From positions 4,654,401 to 4,718,400 of the forward strand of contig OW204004.1 in the NCBI GenBank assembly GCA_934047225.1: a DNA stretch of 64,000 bases, given 5' to 3'. A model generated the notes under the pieces. The model made no database searches, was not told the origin of the DNA, and worked only from the letters and a program-made list of their open reading frames with translations. This document shows, piece by piece, positions 1 through 11,245 of this stretch. Each line of letters starts with the position of its first letter. The first letter of the stretch is position 1. The stretch comes from Ypsolopha sequella. Taxonomy: Eukaryota; Arthropoda; Insecta; Lepidoptera; Ypsolophidae. The translations under genes and the position numbers were made by a program.

Positions 1-1010
1 GTTCTTGCACTACTATCGGCGGAAGGGGAAATTTCTTGTGCCGATCTTGTTTTGGGAGTAGACGTGCCTTTAACTGAATTCTGCGACTGTGTAGCCTCCC
101 TAGTGGCACTATGAACGATGCAAAATTGATGTTGCCGAGGAGGACTTTTGCTGACCACCATGACCATTGTTGGCTTTGCAGAAGCTTTTTTTATAATTTT
201 CATGTTTTTTGTTATTTTGGGCTCGGGTAGGCTCTTCGTGTTTGTCTCTGTGTTCCAGAAGATGCCCAAGTATTCTAAAATACGGGACGGGGTCAGACAA
301 GATTTTTTCATGTTTACGCACCATCCCAGAACCTTGAGATATTGCACAACTTCCTCGCCTTGGCAAATTAGTGTCGCTGGATTTTCGTGGATGAGAAGAA
401 AATCGTCGAGGTAGACCAGAATCCGTATCCCTTTTTCTCTGAAAAAATTCGCCACCCAATTAGTTACTTTCGCGAATATAGAAGGGGCAGTTGCTAACCC
501 AAAGGGCAAGCAAGTCATTTCGTATATTATATTGTTATACGAAAAGGCAAGGAATCTGCGATGGGATGGAATCACTGGCAGGTGAAAATAAGCCTGTGAT
601 AGGTCTATTTTAATCATGAAATCATAGGTGTTCAAGCAAACAGGAATTTTGAGGTGATTAATAAGATGAAATTTCGGGGGTTTTAGGAAAGAGTTAAGGT
701 GCTTTAAATTTAGTATAAGGCGGTTTGAACCGTCGGTCTTTTGTCTAAGAAAGACAGGAGAAAGAAACCCCGACCGTTTATTACATTGGGTTATAGCACC
801 ACAATCTTGCAATTTTTTGATTTCCCTGGTCATTTCAGGAGAGTTTTTTGTTTGAAATCTAAGACAGGAATCTTTATCTAGCTTGTTTAACAGTGGAGGC
901 CTAAATAAAAGGGATTCTGTAACCCTTTAGAATTGAAAGAATGCTTTTAGGAGCTCCGATGTCTTTCCAATTTTTTGCTTTAGCACTAACCTGCCCCGCC
1001 CTAAAGCTAG
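1..1010 (-). pseudogene. DIRS-type reverse transcriptase, partial (cut by window edge)
   Basis: This is the reverse transcriptase of a DIRS tyrosine-recombinase retrotransposon, read right to left. The minus-strand translation shows SPVFLRQKTDGSNRLILNL, then the catalytic block IKIDLSQAYFHLPV, then EMTCLPFGLATAPSIFAK, and the YLDD active site at about 402-413. The frame is open from about 905 to base 1, so the RNase H part lies outside the window. The N-terminal stretch with IGAPKSIL and GYRIPF (about 1000-910) is in a different frame, so one frameshift lies near 905. It overlaps the end of the gag-like ORF, as is usual in DIRS. The family call is firm. Confidence 0.85.
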
Positions 1011-2584
1011 AATTTCTTTCCTTCAAATCTTGTCCTTCTTGGTTTCCCTCCACCTCCTCGTTTCTGTCCTGGATGGGGTGCAGCTCTATCTGAGAATCTA
1101 TAGTTTGGTTTCTTAAATGTCTCTGACTGCTGCACTTTGTCTTTGACTTCTCGTCGTTGAAAAGTACCTTTATTCGTAGTTTTTGGCTTGTATCTTTGTT
1201 TAGCGGGAAAAAACTTTTGGATGCCTCCTTGTTCTTTAATCAGGTCAGAGAGTTGTGGTTCTGCAAAAACGTGCGTTGTGGACGGAGGTATTGCATGAAG
1301 TAAATCATACAGAACTTAGTTAGGAGGTTTGTAAATACTCCTGCGCTGTTGTATAACTTCGGCTCTTTTCCCACAAGCATATTGCAATAAAGCATCAGAG
1401 GTTTGACGAAAAGTTGAATTGGGAGCTAGGAAATTCTTGCTGATAGCAGACTTTACCTCTAGCGTTGATTTTTGGTAAATATCTTGGAATTCTTTCCTCT
1501 GTTGTAATAGCCCGTGGGTGATAGCTCCTAGACAAAGGTCCATTTTCTCCAAGACCGTAACAAGTTGCCAATTTGGTGTTACTGTCGCTAAATTGCTGTT
1601 GGTTTTTAGGTTGGAGAAGACTGGAGTTGCTTGGAATTTTTTCTGAACTTCTGCGTACCTAATGTTCTGCCAAGCTTCTTCCCCGAGTCGTTGGCATGAT
1701 GCCCCCTGTTTAGCTAATTGCTCGTCAGCTATACTAAGTCTAGCCTCAGATTCCTTTGTCTCGGGCATAAAATCCAGAAGGTTTTCAATTGGTTCAACAT
1801 TTTCCACCGTAGGATTGGGTTCTGTATTGTTGCTTTCTACGTTAAAAGATGGTGCAGACCAGCTTTCTTCGTCACTAGAAGATAGTTCTTCACAGCCCGT
1901 AATATCCTGACTTTCTGTTTTATTTGAAAATCTATCCACAATGGACTTCAAGTTATCCGACTGGATTTGTGAAAGGTTAAAGAGCCCTTCTAACACCTTG
2001 TTTTGTTTCTCCATGTAAGCAGACAATGTGTCCAAATTAGGTTTCTTTTTTGCGTCCGAGCGGTCCTGATCAAGTTCTGGACTATGAGATCTTTTTGATG
2101 ATGCTCTTGAGGGAGTGGTAATGCTACCGCCGTTCTGGCTCTTGACGATTTTTTCTGCTTCCTGCCTTGGCAGAAGGTGTTGTTTTATTACCTGTATAGT
2201 ATCGAGAAAACCATTAAAGGCGTCAGTTGGATGAATCTTTTTCATCGTAGCCACTGGAGAGTAGATGACTGCTCTTCCCAGGGGCCATCTGATTAGCTTT
2301 CTTTTGATGTCTTTGTATTTACGCTTGCTAAGAGACGGTCTTGAGCTGTCGTCGCAAAAAGCATAAGCTAGTTCTGCAGTGGGGATCGCGAATCTAAGGC
2401 GGCACTCATCATCAGATGAAATCTTATCGCCAAACAGGTCTTCATATGAGGTATGATTGATCTCCCACATTCTCCAATTGTTTGGATAGAATTCATCTAG
2501 TAGTTTGACTACCCGACAGAAGTATGCTTCTTCATCAGGAGGAGGATCCCACGAAGCTAAGTCACCCATTGTTGTACGGCCCAT
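1007..2584 (-). pseudogene. DIRS gag-like ORF1 with one internal stop
   Basis: This is the first ORF of the DIRS element whose reverse transcriptase lies to its left. The reading frame from the ATG at 2584 runs 422 codons to a TAA at 1316-1318. It then stays open in the same frame for 102 more codons to a TAG at 1007. The extension carries IPPSTTHVFAEPQLSDLI, a DIRS-like gag tail, so the TAA is best read as a nonsense mutation. The N-terminal half is acidic and charged, followed by a lysine- and serine-rich linker. No zinc knuckle is visible. The product would package the element RNA. The start was chosen because it opens the longest frame. Confidence 0.7.
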
Positions 2585-3129
2585 GATCTGAAAAGATCGT
2601 TATTTTTTGGGTTATTTGATTTGAAGCAATTTGTTTGTTGTCGGCTGAGCAGCCGACGGATTGCGTGTACAGCCGACAAGCACGGACGTCGGGCGCCTGC
2701 TGCACAGCCGACGTGAAGGCTGACTTTTGGGCATGTTTTTTGTGTTATGTAGACAGCCGTGTATATGAATTCGTATGTAAGCGAGCGGCTTATTTTCAAG
2801 CGACAGAATTATTCTCAGTTGCCATTTAATTAGCGTCATTCATACTAAGTAATGGGGCTTTCCCAAATTACATTTTTTAGATGAGTCTGCCGTCCTGGGA
2901 GCGGGCAGTCATCTAACGATAAGACTGATGTTTTCTTGAAATATTTCACTTTCACTTACGAAAGAAAATATGGTACTTACAGAAAAAAATATCAAATTTT
3001 TTTACACTGCACACTGAACGCTCAAAATTTCAAGACGTACTGAAGTCCAAGAATTCAACTCAAGCAACCGGTGACAAGATGGCGGCTGTGCTAGAAAGAG
3101 ACAGAGCGATTCGTTCTGAAACGTCACTG
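2585..3129. other. Putative 5' region of the DIRS element, no gene
   Basis: No coding region is recognised. From 2641 to 2725 the heptamer AGCCGAC or its complement recurs four times. The rest is AT-rich. Its place upstream of the DIRS gag-like ORF suggests leader or terminal repeat, but I could not match a terminal repeat on either side. Confidence 0.35.
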
Positions 3130-3137
3130 ATATTAGG

Positions 3138-3400
3138 CAGTGGCGTGCACAGAACTTTTTTCCGGAAAAGCAATCAGAAGGTCAAGTACGACAATAAAAA
3201 AAATATGAAAAAATTTAAATAACAGTTTGAAAAAAAAAAAGTTTGTATGACGCCAGGGTAGGCACTGCCTACCCTAGAGTGAAAATTTTCATACAAACTT
3301 TTTTTTTTCAAAGTGTTATTTAAATTTTTTTATATTTTTTTTATTGTCGTACTTGACCTTCTGATTGCTTTTCCGGAAAGAAGTTCTGTGCACGCCACTG
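3138..3400. mobile_element. 263-bp hAT-type MITE with 8-bp target duplication
   Basis: The ends are long inverted repeats starting CAGTGGCGTGCACAGAAC and ending with its complement. The arms stay complementary for about 110 bases, so the whole element folds back. ATATTAGG stands directly outside both ends (3130-3137 and 3401-3408), a perfect 8-bp duplication of the size hAT transposases make. There is no ORF, so it would need a transposase in trans. Its ends do not match those of the neighbouring intact hAT element, which starts CAAGCACGTACCCA. Confidence 0.85.
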
Positions 3401-3627
3401 ATATTAGGAAGGATATACACTGCAACCGCGCAAAATTCAAGGGGTAATCTCACAAGTCAAGCACGTACCCAGCTTCGTTGGTCGGGGGGGGTCCGTCAAG
3501 GCAAATGATAAAAGAAATAGCAAATCGGATCTCACATATTTATTAAATATCTTTAAAAAATTATAAGATAATGTTACAGCATTTCAGTGGATGATATAAT
3601 GTTATATTGTGACTTATATTCTGTAAG

Positions 3628-6111
3628 TTACAGCGTTAAATTTAATCGTCTTGGTTTTAAGGACATTTCGTTTAATACATCATCCACTGAAATGGTCTGA
3701 TTTGAATGGACTGACATCAAGGCCAACCCAGTTAAACGTTCATTCCCCATTTTATTGCGTAAATATGTTTTTACTCTTTTCAATGTTGAAAATGATCTCT
3801 CAACGCTTGCGGTAGAAACAGGAAGCGACGCTAACAGCTTTAGTAGCGTATGCATATGAGGATAAAATGCAGCATCGCACTTAGCTAAAACTTCTATAGC
3901 TTCTCTTTCCATTGAAGTTTGATCTGCATTTTTCCATTTTTCAGCCCATAAGTGATATTCAGTCTCCAATGTGACCTCAGACACATCATTTAAATAAGGA
4001 AGTAGATTTGACAGATTTTGCGCATTCTCAACACATATTTTATGTGGCAATAACATTTCCAGCGTTGTCAAAATTTGTACAATGCTGCCTTCAAACCGAC
4101 TTTTCAGGCTTCCAAGAAGATCATCTATACACGGAATGAAAATACTTCTTTTAAAATATTCCATCGGTGAATCCGCTGGATAATTTTCTCTGTGTACTTG
4201 TCTGCCAGTTACTCGTGGAATTGTGATAGATTCAATGCCAAACAGAGCACTGGAAAGATTTTCAGCTTTTCTGAATATCTTTCTAAATTCTTCGTCTAAG
4301 ATGTTGCTTCGTAAGTTCTGGACCTGATGTATGACATCTTTTGCAAAAGTTAATGCTGAGCTTAGGTCATGCTTAGGACTTTGTAAGTACTGAGACAACG
4401 TCAATGTATAACTCAGTAATTTCTCACATACCAAAACAGATATCAAGAATGCTGGATTTTTCATTGCTGATACCAATTGTTCCGCTTTAGCTGCAATCTG
4501 TCTTCCTGTTGCCGAGACATCAAAGAGACTAATAACAATAGGTTCAATTAGCTCAACAAAAACGATAATGGCGTTATGACGCTCCACAAATCTCGTTTCA
4601 CAAACACCAATCAATCGTGTCCTTTTTGTCTCTGGCACTAATGCCTGAATGTGACTTTTCAGTATATGACCATTTAACGAATTATTTCGGAATAAATTGC
4701 AAATGTCCTTTACGGTTTGTAGGCAGTTTTTAACACAAGGTGTTGTCATACCTGCACTAAGTGCAAGATTCAAACGATGATTGGCACAATGAACATAAAT
4801 TGCTTTAGGGTATCTTTCTTGGATTCGTGCTTGTACGCCTTTGAACATACCACTGAAAGATCCGGCACCATCATAACCTTGCCCAATTAGTTTTTCTAAA
4901 TTTAAGCCAAGTTCTCCGCATATTTTTAGCATCATATTTGTAATCGCATCACCTGTCATTTCCGTTAGTGGTATATAACATAAAAAATCATCTTTGATTA
5001 CCACTTTCTTGTTCTTGATATCAACATATCGCACACAAAAAGAAAATTGTTCGATTCCTGATACGTCTAAAGTTTCGTCTGCAAGGATACTGAAAAACCC
5101 TGATTCGTTTACATCTTTAACAATTTTTGTTTGAATTATTTTACCGCAGATATCAATAATTTCGTTGACAATTTTAGGACTTGTATATAGTGAATTTTTT
5201 GTTGCATTTTCCAAATGTTCTTTGAGTTTGTTGTCACCTGATTCCACTCTTAATCTTAGTAAAGCTCTGAATTTTCCATCTCGACAACTTTGGGCATCTA
5301 ACGTTTTGGAAAGATCAGAACTCTCATCATCACCACGAAGTGCGATTTCATTTTGTCCGCAAAATATTACTGTTTTTATTATCGGTTTAATAGCCTCTCT
5401 ATTTTCTAAAATTTGCTTTTTTCGGTTAGAATCGAGTTGACTGATAACAGAAAGTGTCGAATCAGCTTGTTGAGCTAAAAAATTATTTGCTAATGTTATT
5501 GCTTCCTTATGATAGGCAGATTTTTCGTGATCACGGAATTTCTCCACTGCGTGCTTCCATTTAACGAACGGATTATCAACTAAAACACCTATTTTTTGAT
5601 GTTGGCCCTTTCCAACGAAATCTTTGCCGAATGAGACACAATATTTGCAAAACGCACCATCAAAGTGTTTTGAATATAATAACCATTTCCATTTTTCAGT
5701 CCAATTGCTTTGAAATTTTAACATTTTTCCACCAACATTCTTAGCGGGGAATTTAAAATCTTTTTCTGGATTAGTGAGTCCAAGAATAGTCGTTTTCACC
5801 GCGTCTGGTACGATTTTGTTAGACGATTCATTTAATGTTAAAATATGATATCCAATATCGTGTTTATTTGGGACTTCCAGCGCAGTAACTGTTTCATTGA
5901 AACAAGTATTAGATAAGTCAGAAGTTGATGGGTGACTTGGTCCCGGTTCATTCTGTAGCGAAGCCAAATAATCAGTTGTCGGTAGAGATATACTGTCTTG
6001 TTTTGCAATATTTGATATTGATAATGATGGTGTTTCAGATTTGTTGATATTTTCCTCAAGTTTAGCAACTTTCGGCTTGAAAAAGTCGCTTATTTTAGAA
6101 ATGCGTTTCAT
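3628..6111 (-). CDS. hAT transposase, ZMYM1-like (intact)
   Basis: Cut-and-paste transposase of the hAT superfamily, ZMYM1-like group, 827 aa with no internal stop. In order: a short charged N-terminus (MKRISKISDFFKPK); a TTF-type zinc-finger region around residues 130-200 with WTEKWKWLLYSKHFDGAFCK and YCVSFG; and a DUF4371-like RNase H core from about residue 270. The core has ILADETLDVSGIEQ, GYDGAGSFSGMFKGVQARI and HCANHRLNLAL. A C-terminal dimerisation domain from about residue 730 has LLASLPVSTASVERSFSTLK, whose glutamate fits the third catalytic acid. Length is normal for the group. It is nuclear and acts on the ends of its own element. The ATG at 6111 opens the frame. Confidence 0.92.
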   Translation of the reverse strand: MKRISKISDFFKPKVAKLEENINKSETPSLSISNIAKQDSISLPTTDYLASLQNEPGPSHPSTSDLSNTCFNETVTALEVPNKHDIGYHILTLNESSNKIVPDAVKTTILGLTNPEKDFKFPAKNVGGKMLKFQSNWTEKWKWLLYSKHFDGAFCKYCVSFGKDFVGKGQHQKIGVLVDNPFVKWKHAVEKFRDHEKSAYHKEAITLANNFLAQQADSTLSVISQLDSNRKKQILENREAIKPIIKTVIFCGQNEIALRGDDESSDLSKTLDAQSCRDGKFRALLRLRVESGDNKLKEHLENATKNSLYTSPKIVNEIIDICGKIIQTKIVKDVNESGFFSILADETLDVSGIEQFSFCVRYVDIKNKKVVIKDDFLCYIPLTEMTGDAITNMMLKICGELGLNLEKLIGQGYDGAGSFSGMFKGVQARIQERYPKAIYVHCANHRLNLALSAGMTTPCVKNCLQTVKDICNLFRNNSLNGHILKSHIQALVPETKRTRLIGVCETRFVERHNAIIVFVELIEPIVISLFDVSATGRQIAAKAEQLVSAMKNPAFLISVLVCEKLLSYTLTLSQYLQSPKHDLSSALTFAKDVIHQVQNLRSNILDEEFRKIFRKAENLSSALFGIESITIPRVTGRQVHRENYPADSPMEYFKRSIFIPCIDDLLGSLKSRFEGSIVQILTTLEMLLPHKICVENAQNLSNLLPYLNDVSEVTLETEYHLWAEKWKNADQTSMEREAIEVLAKCDAAFYPHMHTLLKLLASLPVSTASVERSFSTLKRVKTYLRNKMGNERLTGLALMSVHSNQTISVDDVLNEMSLKPRRLNLTL

Positions 6112-7161
6112 TTTTATGGAAAGTATCTTTTCGTCATTGAATGTAGGTACCCGTTAGATTCTGTAGACAATTATAAAAGAATTAGTATACAAATACTTAT
6201 CAAAAAAATTTGTAAACGCGCAGCCAAAAAATAAAAAGATCGCAAAACCTAAAATGCAATATTTAACTACTAAGTGGCCTGCGCGGTGTGGTGGTCGGAA
6301 AAATCCAATCGCCGCGCAGCACCGCGCTGCTTTAAGAGTGGTTTGACCTTAAATTCACAGATAACTAGAAAACAGTACCTTGAGTGATCAATTAACTTAG
6401 TGAAATTTCTATTCTTTTTCATAAGTTTTAAATTTTTTGCTACATTTTTGTCTTTGATATTTTTACTTTCACATACAAATAAACATTGCGTAATTAGATT
6501 AAGGTTAAAAATGCAACAATTTAAAAGTCTACCAAATAAAATAAACTTGTCCACCAAAAAAGGAATTTATTAAAAAGGCTCACCAAAACGGATGAAAATA
6601 CGGATTTGGAGAGCATTTATCCTTTTTTTGGTGAGCACTTTAATTTTAGGTTAGGTTTTGTTTGGTGAGAAATTAAACTTAAGCCAAAAATATATACTTA
6701 TACTTAGTAAAAAACCACCTAATCAGCTAGTTACCGTCGTCGTCGTCGGTCAACGTGGACCGTGGTGGATCAGCAGCCGAACGCGATGCGATGACACAAG
6801 CACACACGAACAATGCGTCGGGTGAACTGACCACTGGTTATTTTCGGTGTCGCTCGGACCAACCAGCCCGGCACGGCGTGGCGCGAGGAGGGGAGCGAGA
6901 CGGGGCGGGCGGGACGCGGGATGCAGGCGGGGGTGTAAAGTTTGGTAGGCGGCCGCCGCCGGAGCGCGCGGAAACAACTCCCTGCTTTGATATTATCGCA
7001 ATCAATGTATTCTATGCGACATTCGTCATGACGCCCGACCACCACCTGTACCCGCCTGCCCCGCAGATCGGAATATTTGTTTTTAAGAATTTATTTTGAC
7101 ATTAGAAATGTTTTTCGGGGGGGGTCCGGACCCCTAGGACCCCCCCCTTGGGTACGTCCTT
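6112..7161. promoter_or_regulatory. 5' flank of the hAT transposase, with CpG-rich stretch
   Basis: This is non-coding sequence between the transposase start and the right end of its element. About 6740-7000 is far richer in G, C and CpG than anything nearby. A smaller CpG-rich patch lies at 6275-6335. An inverted motif GCTCACCAAAA (about 6569) and TTTTGGTGAGC (about 6628) brackets a short loop. By position it should hold the transposase promoter. I see no clear TATA box, so a promoter is inference only. Confidence 0.35.
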
Positions 7162-7199
7162 GTCACAAGTGGATCAAGCGGAGGCTCGAACACCTAAAT

Positions 7200-9265
7200 A
7201 TACCATTATAAATTATATAATGATGTGTATGCAAATTAAATTAATATTTTAAATGTAAATATGTTCAATAATAATGTCAATCTTTGAAAAATTCATTTAA
7301 TTCGTAGTACGGTTTCTGAAGCAAGTAAGTTTTTAATTTGTTTTGAAAAATACTAAGGTTGGCACTCTGTTTTATAATTTTGTCAAGTTTGTTAAAAACT
7401 TTAATTCCCGTATATACTAAATTCCTTTTAAATGTATCATAACTAGGTGCAGGTCGTCGTAACTGGTCGTTATGTCTTAGCTGATATTTTTAATTCACAC
7501 CAACGGTTTTATGATCGCTACGATTTTTAAATGTATAACTTGAAATTAAATATATATATAAAGAAACAACTGTTAAGATACCGTGCTTGATGAATAAAGG
7601 TTTACAATGATCACGATATCTAGCACCGTCAATAATCCGAACTACTTTTTTTTGTAAGATTAATATAGATTTAATATCGACACAATTCCCCCAAACCTCT
7701 AGACCGTATCTTAATATGCTTTCAAAATATGCAAAGTAAACCATCTTCAACGTCTCTTGGTTCGAGATTTTTTTTAGGTTTTTTAGTGAATAGCATGCAC
7801 TTGCTAGCCTTTTCTTGACATTTGTTGTATGAGGATTCCAGTTGAGTAGTGGATCCAAATTAATACCTAAAAATGTTGTAACTAGGGTTCTAGCAATAGG
7901 CAAGTTAAAATCAAATTCAAGACTATTTGTGTGTCGTTTAAAAGTAATATAAAAACTCTTATTATTATTCATTTTTAGTTTGTTGGCATTAAACCAATGA
8001 TTCAAGCTGATCCAACAATTTTTTGCCTTGCTTTGAAGTTCTCCATATGGAGGTGCAGTTAACACTATACTTGTATCGTCTGCATATAGATAGGCTGTAC
8101 CCTCTTCAATAAATCGTGGCAGATCGTTACTGCGGTACGCCTCTTTCTAAGATTTTTTCTTCAGACTCCTCTGAAATCTCATTGTTAGGTATCTGTACAA
8201 ATTGCCTACGATTTGATAAATACGATTTGAATAAGCTTAAGGCTGAACCTCTTACTCCGTAAAACTCCAACTTTTCTATTAGAATATCGTGATCAACACA
8301 GTCGAAAGCCTTTGTATTGTCTGTATTTGTCTACTTCATTTGTATTTCCTTTTTTATGTACCGGAATCACCTTGGCACGTTTCAGGGCTGTGGGAAATGT
8401 TTCCTCTACGATACATGCGTTAAATATATGCTCCAGTGGCCTTGCTAAAATATCTATATTATTCTTAAGTAATTTAGTGTTTATACCATCTGGGCCACAT
8501 GAGTTAGTGTTCTTCATATTGGCCACTATGTTTATTAATTCGGTTACCGTTATTGTTCGAATAAACATTGAGCGATCGTTATTAATATTTGTCTGTAATA
8601 TTAATCTTTTGTAATCGTTACTATCAATACTTTGGTCAATTTCAATATTGCCTGCATTTATGAAAAAGTTATTAAAAATATTACTGATATCTTTTGAGTT
8701 TGTTATTAATTTATTATTATGCCTAATGACTAGTTTTGATGACAGCTTTTTTTTAATTTTCCCTGTATTATCATTTACAATTTGCCAGACCGCTTTTGAC
8801 TTGCATTTTGAATTTCTAATAAATCTTTTAACGTGTAAAGACTTTGCTGTAATAAGAGTTTTTTTCAGGACACCATTAAATTTTTTGAAATATTGATCTT
8901 TTGAAAGATCAAAACCATTTTGCCGCAGATCAAGCAATAATTTTCTTTTTTTCTTACATTATATTTTGATACCTTTAGTAAGCCAATTATTATGTTTTAC
9001 CTTCATAGCAACTTTTTTTAATGGAAAGTACCTTTCAAAAATCTGGTTATAAATTTCATAGAATATGTTCAGTTTACTTTCACACCCAGTTGCATCATAA
9101 ACTCTTGACCAGTCTATATTAAAAAGTTCCTGTCTAAAAGAAGACATTGCATTTTGTGAAAAAATTCTTGTTATTTTTAATTGTTTAGCCTGTTTTATTT
9201 CCCTATCAGCATAAGGTAGAATTATTAACTGTGCATCATGATCCGAAAACGAGCATGGTATTATG
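7200..9265 (-). pseudogene. LINE (non-LTR retrotransposon) remnant: endonuclease end to RT C-terminus
   Basis: Read right to left, this begins inside the endonuclease with the motif SDHDAQ (about 9240), then a linker ORF (9147-8959). The reverse transcriptase N-part (8937-8293) has NSCGPDGINTKLLKNN. KAFDCVDHDILIEKL lies at about 8290-8250, the LYADDTSI active site near 8080, and the C-terminal domain runs to about 7286. Two internal deletions are visible: one after DKYR near 8325, and one between GVPQ and NDLPRF near 8130. There is also a TAA at 7490. The element is dead and 5'-truncated where Harbinger sequence begins. The clade was not determined; Jockey/CR1-like. Confidence 0.8.
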
Positions 9266-9328
9266 ATTTGTGGCGCAGAAAGCTGGTAGGGATTGAGGTA
9301 TCTGACTATCTTCCTAATCCGGAAAAGC

Positions 9329-9715
9329 CTACTCTTTTAGCTCAATAGCCATATTATGAAGCACTGCCAAAGCCACCACATACATTTTAGTATTTTCAAG
9401 AGACGTCCGGAATCCGTTTAGTAAACACCTGAACCGAGATTTCCACACACCGAAACATCTCTCCATAGTGTTTCGTGTCCTTATGTGAGCGTAATTGTAT
9501 GCTTATTCTTTTGGAGTCGTGGGATTTAGCACCGGTGTAAAAAAGTAATGGGTGCAGCCATACCCGGAATCCCCTAGCCATCTCCCATGAAAAGTTTGAC
9601 CCTCTTCAAAGCATTCTTTCAACTGACTTTCATTAAAAATTCGAGAATCGTGTGTGCCGCCTCGCCAATGTGCAACAATGTTATTAATTTGTGGATATAT
9701 TAATAATTTGCAATA
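9329..9715 (-). pseudogene. PIF/Harbinger transposase fragment (HARBI1-like DDE domain)
   Basis: The minus-strand translation shows the C-terminal half of a Harbinger DDE transposase: HWRGGTHDSRIF, then RWLGDSGYG, then YNYAHIRTRNTMERCFGVWK and RFRCLLNGFRTS, ending LHNMAIELKE. The HDSRIF, GDSGY and ERCFG blocks are family signatures. One in-frame TAA lies just before YNYAHI. No N-terminal half is present, and the fragment is bounded by LINE and Penelope sequence. It is a truncated non-functional copy. Confidence 0.85.
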
Positions 9716-9847
9716 TTCCGCTAAACACTCTTATAGCATGGTATTTAAAATGCAGACTCAAGCACCGCCCGCCCTCCCGCATAAAACATGCACAAGCAAA
9801 GCAAGCAGTACGAGCACAAAATAAAGCAATCTTAAATAACAAGCAAG

Positions 9848-9905
9848 AAAACTTATCGACACGTGTTTCGCCTCTAAACGAGGCATCCTTGGGATGTGTT
9901 GTCCG
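9848..9905 (-). ncRNA. Hammerhead-ribozyme-like motif in Penelope 3' region
   Basis: On the minus strand this reads GGATGCCTC, a short loop, GAGGCGAAAC, then ACGTGTC. CCTC and GAGG can pair as stem II. CGAAAC and the downstream GTC match the second core strand and cleavage triplet of hammerhead ribozymes, which are known from Penelope-like elements. The first core box should resemble CTGAnGA but reads AAGGATG here, so the ribozyme is probably inactive. Confidence 0.45.
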
Positions 9906-10024
9906 CCCGACCGCTCGACAGCAAATGACGAGCTGCCACCCGGAACTCACCTTTTATACACCGGCCTGACTAGTTGTTTGGTGGGAATAACTGGATGACG
10001 AAAACATACGTAAAAGGGGGGTAC

Positions 10025-11240
10025 TTATAAAATTAGTTTGTTTTGTTCGTTCAGTAAATCAGTGTTATTCTTGTTCTTCAATATCTCCAACTGCTCTAGC
10101 ACACACATTCTTAAACCCTTCTTACAAATATGTTTTACATCAAATGAATGATTGTTAGGCAAACTATGACCGGACTCTAAAATATGTTTCGCAAAATGCG
10201 ATTTTTCGGGATGATTATTTCTATAGGCTGAGATGTATTCTTTATACCTTGTTTCAAAGCTACGACCCGTTTGACCGATGTAAACACCGTTACATTCACT
10301 GCAGCACAATTTGTAAATACCCGACTGTTGTGTTTTATCTAATTTATCCTTTCCATTTGCAAAGCCGCTTAATCTTATTATTAGTTCTGAAAGCAACGCG
10401 AACACCAGAACGCCGAAAGATCTTCGCAACCCGTTCAGAAATCGGTCCTAGGTAAGTTAAGCTGGTTTTATATTTTTGAATACTTTCAGGCTGTAAAGCG
10501 GACAAATTACTTCTGATAATACTATTTTGTTTTTTGTGGATTAATCGGTCAACCATTTTAGTACTATACCCGTTATTAAAAGCAATCTGATATATGATAT
10601 TGAGCTTGAGCTCTTTTTTATAGTTGTCTGGACTTAAGGGCACCGTCATTAATCTGTGAACATAACAACGAAAAGCAGCAAGTTTATGTTCCCAAGGGTG
10701 ACAAGATGAAGCGGGTATTACAGTATCGGTGTGTTGGCTTACGGTATATTTGAAATTCATGTTGATGTTGTGATCTTGTAATAGTTAAATCTAGAAAATT
10801 AAGGGAGTTTTCTTGTTCGACTTCTAATTTAAATTTAATTTTTGAGTGAATTTTGTTGAGTTGGTTGACAAATATATCTAGCTGCCTACTAGTACCCGTC
10901 CAGCAAAGAATGACGTCATCAACGAATCTATAATAATACAAGATATTAGAATTATTGACAATATGTTTGGTCTCGAAACTGTCCATGAAAATATCAGCCA
11001 TCAACGGACTTAAGGGTGAACCCATTGCTAAACCTTCTTTTTGCATGTAGAAACTATTGTTGAATTTGAAATAGTTTTGTTGCATGCAAACTGATGTGAG
11101 GTTTAGGAGGTCATCAATTTCGCCAGTGTGAAGACGTTGTTTTTCTAACAAATTTCTAATTATAGTCAAACATTCGTCATAAGGAACATTGGTAAATAAG
11201 CTATCTACATCCAAAGATACTAACTTCGCATTAGAGGAAT
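10025..11240 (-). pseudogene. Penelope-like element: reverse transcriptase plus GIY-YIG endonuclease
   Basis: Read right to left, the reverse transcriptase (11240-10684) shows LVSLDVDSLFTNVP, EGLAMGSPLSPLMADIFMD and the active site YRFVDDVIL, then LNFLDLTI. A linker region continues in another frame (10760-10344). The GIY-YIG endonuclease is in a third frame (10429-10025) with GIYKLCC, GVYIGQTGRSFETR and the downstream ESGH. This order is diagnostic of Penelope-like elements. Two frameshifts, near 10740 and 10380, and a missing N-terminal part make it a pseudogene. The right boundary is a junction with Gypsy sequence at about 11240. Confidence 0.9.
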
Positions 11241-11245
11241 GAACA

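Larger units (their letters stand above)
3458..7162 (-). mobile_element. Complete hAT transposon, apparently autonomous
   Basis: TCACAAGT occurs immediately outside both ends (3450-3457 and 7163-7170), a perfect 8-bp target duplication. The termini are short inverted repeats, CAAGCACGTACCCA on the left and CAAGGACGTACCCA when the right end is read inward, with G-rich runs and GGTCCG just inside both. The only large ORF is the 827-aa transposase on the minus strand. The 1 kb upstream of it contains a CpG-rich stretch. Element length is 3705 bp. The perfect duplication and intact gene indicate a recent insertion. Confidence 0.9.

Noticed and set aside
109..459. 116-codon ORF on the minus strand
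   Set aside because: It is in the wrong frame. The overlapping open frame encodes the DIRS reverse transcriptase with YLDD.
6750..7099. Three ORFs of 75-114 codons on both strands
   Set aside because: They come from the GC-rich 5' flank of the hAT transposase, where stop codons are rare by composition.
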